Positions 13,932 through 14,282 of a DNA stretch of 14,282 nt are shown in pieces. Below the pieces are notes generated by a model. The model searched no databases, had not been told where the DNA came from, and was given only the letters and a program-made list of their open reading frames with translations. The position numbers and the translations under genes are program-made. How positions within the stretch are numbered: position 1 is the first letter of the stretch; every line of letters starts with the position of its first letter. This DNA is from CAADGN01 sp035443945 (lineage in GTDB: Bacteria; Planctomycetota; Phycisphaerae; Phycisphaerales; UBA1924), in the NCBI GenBank assembly GCA_035443945.1, contig DAOMNQ010000071.1:1-14282 (forward strand), written 5' to 3'.

Positions 13932-14212
13932 GCGCCCCGTGGTGATTGATCCGCCCCACGCGGTCGGCCGCGAGAGCGAACGTCGATCCCGTTCACACGC
14001 GTGTTCCTTCGAGTTCTACCTGCGCGGCGCCGATGGGAAGCACCAGCGTGTTCGAGTGCGATCCCGTGGAGTCGGTGAGCAGCACGCACTCGCCGCTGAT
14101 CGTCGCCCGGCGTGACCACCAGACCCGCGATTCCCACTCCGAACTCGCGGCGGTCAACAAGCGCGGCGCCGAAGCATGCGCTGAAGCCGCGGACTCACGC
14201 GAAACGAACCGA
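13932..14212. other. Intergenic stretch with one weak minus-strand ORF
   Basis: No recognised gene lies here. A minus-strand frame from a TTG at 14160 to a stop at 13993 (55 residues, ending in LVLPIGAAQVELEGTRV) has about 80% G or C at third positions, which is gene-like. It has no Shine-Dalgarno and no ATG, and the frame continues upstream into the tRNA fragment. It could be a decayed gene end. Confidence 0.3.
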
Positions 14213-14233
14213 TGGGCGCAACAGGACTCGAAC
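14213..14233 (-). other. Isolated tRNA 3'-end fragment (probable attachment site)
   Basis: The minus strand reads G, the T-loop TTCGAGT, the T-stem half CCTGT, the acceptor half TGCGCCC and discriminator A, which is the 3' end of a tRNA. Upstream of the T-loop the sequence is GGGGGGTG, which does not pair with CCTGT, and no anticodon or D-arm follows before the window ends. Integrases that use tRNA genes leave exactly such a fragment at the far end of the element. From its orientation, the element and the intact tRNA should lie to the right. Confidence 0.55.
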
Positions 14234-14282
14234 ACCCCCCGGAATCGTCGGGAAACTCGCGGGTTTCGGAAACAGGCGGCAG

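Noticed and set aside
13859..14137. Minus-strand ORF of 92 codons
   Set aside because: It overlaps the end of the LEPR-XLL-like gene on the opposite strand and has an Arg/His-rich composition typical of shadow frames.
1..14282. CRISPR array or insertion sequence
   Set aside because: No evenly spaced short direct repeats and no transposase-like protein were seen anywhere in the window.

Overview
The window looks like chromosomal DNA of a high-GC planctomycete, most likely of the class Phycisphaerae. Four things point there: a very long SecA (1410 residues), a prepilin-like 'FTLVELLVV' protein with the C-terminal 'YFYSAGQDGD' block common in planctomycetes, an HU-like protein with a lysine-rich N-terminal tail, and a large surface-type protein starting with a LEPR-XLL-like motif (SLESLESRVLFA). 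No database search was possible; family calls rest on motifs read by eye.

Layout. Bases 1-358 hold no convincing gene. Bases 359-3094 are a compact four-gene minus-strand operon: SnoaL/NTF2-like protein, tandem GNAT acetyltransferase, TetR regulator and a metallo-beta-lactamase-fold protein with a flavodiiron-type metal site. Its promoter (exact TTGACA, 17-bp spacer, TATGAT) carries a perfect dyad in the spacer, which suggests autoregulation by the TetR protein. A tRNA-Pro(CGG) gene with a terminator-like hairpin lies just upstream. An imperfect copy of the tRNA 3' end sits beyond the far end of the operon, so the operon could be a small tRNA-associated island.

Bases 3646-8811 carry the prepilin-like protein and secA, both on the minus strand. 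SecA has its helicase motifs intact but also a long insertion in the second nucleotide-binding domain, four divergent ~60-residue repeats in the helical-wing region, and a Gly/Pro-rich tail without the zinc-binding motif. Immediately upstream of secA (8964-9317, minus) is a probable 117-residue exported protein with a signal peptide and a Pro-Pro-Pro triplet three residues before its stop. That arrangement resembles SecM-type secretion monitors and is the most provocative idea in the window, but it is unproven.

Bases 9519-11510 hold a stand-alone TSCPD domain (the C-terminal domain of B12-dependent ribonucleotide reductases), a convergent D-2-hydroxyacid dehydrogenase, and the HU-like gene. 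The HU-like promoter region has helically phased T-tracts, two mirror-image CCGAA-N3-TTCGG dyads 41 bp apart, and a good terminator after the gene. Bases 11745-13931 encode the LEPR-XLL-like protein, whose C-terminal half is built from ~55-residue beta-propeller-like repeats. Near the right edge (14213-14233) is an isolated tRNA 3'-end fragment, the usual mark of an integration site, which predicts a mobile element to the right of the window.
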